From positions 1 to 43,937 of the forward strand of contig VFZN01000020.1 in assembly GCA_016871195.1 (NCBI GenBank): a stretch of DNA of 43,937 bases. Reading direction: 5' to 3'. The translations under genes and the position numbers were made by a program. Source of the DNA: Acidobacteriota bacterium (GTDB lineage Bacteria > Acidobacteriota > Vicinamibacteria > Vicinamibacterales > UBA2999). Shown here piece after piece: positions 40,481-43,937 of the stretch; within the stretch, counting starts at the first letter, position 1, and the number at the start of each line of letters is the position of its first letter. The notes beneath the pieces are model-generated. The model did no database searches. It was not told where the DNA came from and was given only the letters and a program-made list of their open reading frames with translations.

Positions 40481-43400
40481 CACCCTCACCCTTCCCGGGA
40501 GCATCGTCTTCGTCGTCTGTGTCGACAATGTCCTTGCGGCAGACGCTGGCGTAGGCACAGTACTCACAGGCCTGGCCGGAGCGGGGCTTCGGGGGAAATT
40601 TTCCCGCCGCAATGCTGTCCACAGCGTCGAGCATGCGTGCCTCGCCGTCGCGGACAGACTGCTCCATGTCCAGCTTTTCGACTGGCAAGGCTGCGGAGTT
40701 CTCGGTCGGCCTTGTCAGCGACAGAAAGCGGGCTGCAGCCGGCGTCCGCCCGGGATAGCCCTCTGCGGCCAGGGCCTGTGCGACGGCCGCAGAGTAGACC
40801 TGCAACTGCACCGTGTCTTTCGCCTCTGGTGTCGACGCCGTCTTGTAGTCGATGATGCGGAAGGTGCCGTCATCGAGAAGATCGACGCGGTCGACCTTCC
40901 CTTTGAGGTGGAGATGGCGAACGCCGTCGTCCCGTTGCCGGAACGCAAACACGCCATCGAGCGGAAACTCGTTCCACCGCTTCTTCACTGCCACCCCGTG
41001 GCTGAGGTCGTCATCAATCACACGGTCAAGCATGCCCGGGGCCATGGCCGTACCGAGCAGGCGCAGACGTTCGAGGCCCGCTTCATCCGAGGGCAATTCG
41101 TGCAGCAGGGTTTCGGTGACTGATTCGAAGATCCGCCGTGCCTCAGCCCTGTTGCTGGCGTCGATCGTAGTGTGGCCCCGCTGCTCCCAGGCCAGGTAAC
41201 ACTGCTCGATGACACGGTGCAGGAAATTGCCTCGCTGCAGGGGTGACTGCGTTTCCTCATCTGTGGCTTCTTCTTCGAGCCGCAGCACGTACTCCGCGAA
41301 ATACTTGAAGGGGCACTTGAGATACGTGTCGATGCGCGACACCGAAATCGACGGCAGCGCACTCCCAACTGTCTGGCCATGGAACACGGCGGCACTGGTG
41401 TCTGGCTTCGCGTGACGGAGTCTGGCCCATGCGGCGGTCATCGGCGGCATTCCGACCGTCTCTGCTGGCCCGTCCATGAGGGCGTCGTCTGCGGTGACTC
41501 GCGCATCCTGTGGCGTCGCATCGGTCCGTGTCTGCGTCCCGAAACCGCCCAGCACCTGCGCATAGGGGGATGGCGACACGAGCGAATCGGCTTCGAGCTG
41601 GAACGTCGACGCGCTCAGGGCCTGCCTCGGCAGCACCAGCAGGTCGCGGAACGCCGCAAGGGCCGACGTTCGCAACTGATGTTCGCGCTGGGCCGGCGCA
41701 ATCGCCACGGGCGTCGGCTCGAGCAGCGCCAGCAGTGGCTGGGCATAGAAGATGGATGGGCGCACGGGCTCAGGCCACTCCCCTTCGATCAGCCCGAGCA
41801 GATGCACTTCGTCGACATCGGCATATCTGATCGACTGGGCGTCAAGCAACCGGACACCGCCGCGGCCGGTGCGCATGTCAAAGGTGCGCCCTTCCAGCCA
41901 GCGCCGCAGCGTCGACGACAGCGACAGCGCCGAGGCGACGGCATCGGGATCATGCACCTGCGCCGCCTGCCCGATGAGCCGAAGCGACTCGAGTACGGCA
42001 TGCTGCACCCGGACGAGCCGCTCGTCAACGGCCTCGGGCACCTCCGGGCGGCGATAGGTCGTCAGGAAGTCGTGCAGCAGCCCGGTCTGCTCTGCCACGG
42101 GACGCTCATCAGCGAGGGGTGCCAGCACCTCGGCCATCCGCGCAGCGACCAGACACGCGACGGCAGCACGCCGCTGGCGGGTGGTGGCACGATCACCGAT
42201 CTCGACTGCGGCCCAGATTGCGGCCAGTCGAGGCAATGCCTCGCGTCCGCCGAGATGGCGCACCTCAGCCAGTGCCTGGTCGAACTCGCGAATGTCGTCC
42301 CGTGTCAGGTCTGCTCCGAAGGCGTGCCACGAGAAATGGGGTGACTGAAGCAGAGCGACCAGCGTTGTTCGTGAAAAATCACTGATCACGCACTCGAGCA
42401 CCAGATCGACCGATGCTGCGTAGGGTTCAGCCGCCAGCGGCAGTGTGTCAGTCATCTCGAAGGGAATGCCTGCGCCGTCAAACACCGACCGCACCAGATA
42501 CAGATACGGCAGCGGCCGACGCACCACAAGGGCCTTGCGGTGCAGCGGTACCGAGTCATTCCGGGCAGCTTTTAGCCGGCGTGCCACATGCCGCAGTTCC
42601 TCTTCCCGATCGCGCGCGACAAACACCGGCGACCAGTGGTCGCTCTGCGGACTGGCATCTTCCGGCCGCGGTGGCGTGACCAGCACGGGAATGGCTGCAG
42701 GCTCGACCGTCACGCCGCGTACATCCGCAGCCTTGACCTCAACGATGCCCGGCATCGCCGCATGCAGGCGTTCCAGCAGACCCGCATCGCGCATCTGCTC
42801 GGTCATGATCACGCTGACCTCGGCCAGCCCGGGCAACGTTGACAGCAGCATGAAATCGACTGGCCAGAGCCCGTCCGCATCGGAGATGCGATCGCCCACT
42901 GTCACGACGACATGCCGCAGTGGACGCACGGGCACCGTCTCGCTGAGGTGCAATCGCTGACGATGCTCGTCGTACAGCTGGTGTTGTGCGAGATGCGCTT
43001 CATAGCGTCTGAAGGCTTCGGCCAGAAATCGTGTCTGCGTCAGCAGTTGCGCAGCGCCACGATCACTGTCGGCAGCGGGTTCGAGTTCATCGATGACGTT
43101 GCGTGAAAAATCATCGACCGTCCGTGCCTGCCTCCGGATGAAGTCGTAGAGCGCCAGCATCTCGGCTGTGAGGGCGGGCCTGAGGGCGAACGGTGGCTCG
43201 ATCGCTTCGCGACTCACGTCGCGCGCCACACGGCCCAGGATGGCTTCGCGCTCGACGCTACTGATGCTGCTGCCGTGTGCCGGGATGCGTCCCTGCATCG
43301 CCTGATACCAGTCGCCGCGTGTGCCCACCTGCGGCCATGCCATGGCCACCTGCCTCGTCAGCAGCCGCTCCTCGATGGTGCGGCGCAGCTGCTCGGCCGC

Positions 43401-43541
43401 GGCACGCGTGGGCACGAGTACGAACGTCTCGGCGGCCCACCGGGCATCGCCGACGCTCACAAGGCCCACGAGCACGTCCTGCATCACACGCAGGCTGTCT
43501 GCGCGAATCAGCCGACTGCGTCGAGGCGTGACGGGCATCAT
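40473..43541 (-). CDS. addB: AddB-type nuclease subunit with Fe-S domain
   Basis: The 1022-residue protein has the domain order of AddB: an inactivated helicase-like body and a C-terminal PD-(D/E)XK nuclease. The nuclease holds VSRIDTYLKCPFKYFAEYVLRL (first cluster Cys), DRVDLLDDGTFRIIDYKTA (catalytic Asp and Lys) and CEYCAYASVC (three more Cys) for a [4Fe-4S] staple. No N-terminal Walker A (GxxGxGKT) is visible, unlike B. subtilis AddB, so ATP hydrolysis is probably left to AddA. The C-terminus is strongly acidic. The ATG at 43541 overlaps the upstream gene stop (ATGA). Confidence 0.9.
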   Translation of the reverse strand: MMPVTPRRSRLIRADSLRVMQDVLVGLVSVGDARWAAETFVLVPTRAAAEQLRRTIEERLLTRQVAMAWPQVGTRGDWYQAMQGRIPAHGSSISSVEREAILGRVARDVSREAIEPPFALRPALTAEMLALYDFIRRQARTVDDFSRNVIDELEPAADSDRGAAQLLTQTRFLAEAFRRYEAHLAQHQLYDEHRQRLHLSETVPVRPLRHVVVTVGDRISDADGLWPVDFMLLSTLPGLAEVSVIMTEQMRDAGLLERLHAAMPGIVEVKAADVRGVTVEPAAIPVLVTPPRPEDASPQSDHWSPVFVARDREEELRHVARRLKAARNDSVPLHRKALVVRRPLPYLYLVRSVFDGAGIPFEMTDTLPLAAEPYAASVDLVLECVISDFSRTTLVALLQSPHFSWHAFGADLTRDDIREFDQALAEVRHLGGREALPRLAAIWAAVEIGDRATTRQRRAAVACLVAARMAEVLAPLADERPVAEQTGLLHDFLTTYRRPEVPEAVDERLVRVQHAVLESLRLIGQAAQVHDPDAVASALSLSSTLRRWLEGRTFDMRTGRGGVRLLDAQSIRYADVDEVHLLGLIEGEWPEPVRPSIFYAQPLLALLEPTPVAIAPAQREHQLRTSALAAFRDLLVLPRQALSASTFQLEADSLVSPSPYAQVLGGFGTQTRTDATPQDARVTADDALMDGPAETVGMPPMTAAWARLRHAKPDTSAAVFHGQTVGSALPSISVSRIDTYLKCPFKYFAEYVLRLEEEATDEETQSPLQRGNFLHRVIEQCYLAWEQRGHTTIDASNRAEARRIFESVTETLLHELPSDEAGLERLRLLGTAMAPGMLDRVIDDDLSHGVAVKKRWNEFPLDGVFAFRQRDDGVRHLHLKGKVDRVDLLDDGTFRIIDYKTASTPEAKDTVQLQVYSAAVAQALAAEGYPGRTPAAARFLSLTRPTENSAALPVEKLDMEQSVRDGEARMLDAVDSIAAGKFPPKPRSGQACEYCAYASVCRKDIVDTDDEDDAPGKGEGDD

Positions 43542-43937
43542 GGCGTCGCCTGTGCCTCCGGACGCAACAGCATGGTGTCGAGGTCGGCCCTGGCGCGGGC
43601 CCACAGCATCAGCGCGCCCGCAGCGGCAGACGAGGCCTGCGCCGCCCGACCGGCATCGTTGGCCGTGGCGGCCGCGAGACGCAGGGACAGGGCCTGCTCA
43701 CCCATCAGCCATGCGCTTCGGAAGATGGCATGCAGGGCGTGCAGATCGGTCGGCACATCCACTCGCTCCAGTCGCGTGCCGTCCGTCTGCCAGCGCGTCA
43801 GCAGTGCGGGCAGTAACGTCGCTGGTGGTCCTGCCTGGGCCCGCACATCCTCGAGTGCAGACACCGATCGTGCCGCCGTGCGAAGCACCGGGGCCATGGC
43901 CTGGCGATATCTGCGGATGGCGGGCAGGCGCAGCTCG
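43538..43937 (-). CDS. Partial hypothetical protein, N-terminus beyond window edge
   Basis: The open frame runs from the window edge without a stop (residues read RLPAIRRYRQAMAPVLRT just inside the edge) to a TGA overlapping the addB start. The visible 130 or so residues are Ala/Leu/Arg-rich and helical, ending in PEAQATP; no domain is recognised. An ATG at 43897 exists, but the in-frame continuation suggests a longer protein. It is the first visible member of the addBA operon. Confidence 0.6.
   Translation of the reverse strand, partial: ELRLPAIRRYRQAMAPVLRTAARSVSALEDVRAQAGPPATLLPALLTRWQTDGTRLERVDVPTDLHALHAIFRSAWLMGEQALSLRLAAATANDAGRAAQASSAAAGALMLWARARADLDTMLLRPEAQATP

Overview
This is a GC-rich, densely packed bacterial chromosome segment with one tRNA gene and about 40 protein genes. 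It carries no transposase, integrase, phage gene or CRISPR array. Several features suggest an Acidobacteriota genome, perhaps class Vicinamibacteria: a VWFA-related protein, a TonB receptor with an N-terminal carboxypeptidase-regulatory-like domain, an AddAB-type nuclease pair, a KorAB oxidoreductase next to an iron-sulfur flavoprotein, and frequent GTG starts. The taxonomic call is inference and needs a database search.

Layout. 1-3.9 kb: tRNA-Leu(GAG) and secG on the minus strand, divergent from an AI-2E-type permease, a thioredoxin-like protein, an RluA-type pseudouridine synthase and DoxX. 3.9-6.4 kb: a lipoprotein amidase and a truncated DHFR/RibD-like gene lying between two perfect inverted repeats. 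6.1-9.1 kb: a minus-strand pair (RRM RNA-binding protein and an 80-residue charged protein) whose leader carries a strong intrinsic terminator, divergent from a TonB-dependent receptor. 9.1-15.8 kb: a minus-strand series of ABC ATPase, two-FtsX permease, periplasmic adaptor, VWFA protein, QueD-like enzyme and class V aminotransferase. 15.9-18.1 kb: a cyclophilin and a hybrid histidine kinase. 18.1-23.3 kb: korB, korA, an Fe-S flavoprotein and an alkyltransferase. 23.3-27.1 kb: a Na+/H+ antiporter-like protein, NamZ and an FAD oxidoreductase. 27.1-31.2 kb: pyruvate kinase, divergent from a small methyltransferase-like gene, an AhpD-like protein and a second amidase. 31.2-36.2 kb: an M16 peptidase pair, an MFS transporter and Mrp. 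36.2-43.9 kb: a minus-strand operon of a partial gene, addB, addA, a DnaJ-like zinc protein without a J domain, and a small membrane protein.

How the genes work together. The flavoprotein, KorA and KorB overlap by 4 bp and together look like a 2-oxoacid:NAD(P) oxidoreductase with its own electron relay. AddB and AddA form a helicase-nuclease for double-strand-break processing. The two M16 proteins look like a catalytic/non-catalytic heterodimer. The ABC ATPase, permease and adaptor form a MacAB-like export or lipoprotein-handling system.

Three points stand out. (1) Four single-base homopolymer frameshifts fall within 2.8 kb (14134-16946), in the ABC ATPase, the permease (twice) and the histidine kinase. 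The rest of the window shows no comparable disruption, so this is either a poor assembly patch or local gene decay. (2) Many genes have a -10-like hexamer 6-10 nt before the start codon, which suggests common leaderless transcription. (3) The RRM gene has a sense-strand terminator in its 5' leader, a candidate autoregulatory attenuator. I found no clearly new defence or mobile system; the best candidates for something undescribed are this leader, the Kor/flavoprotein cluster, and the J-domain-less DnaJ-like gene in the addAB operon.
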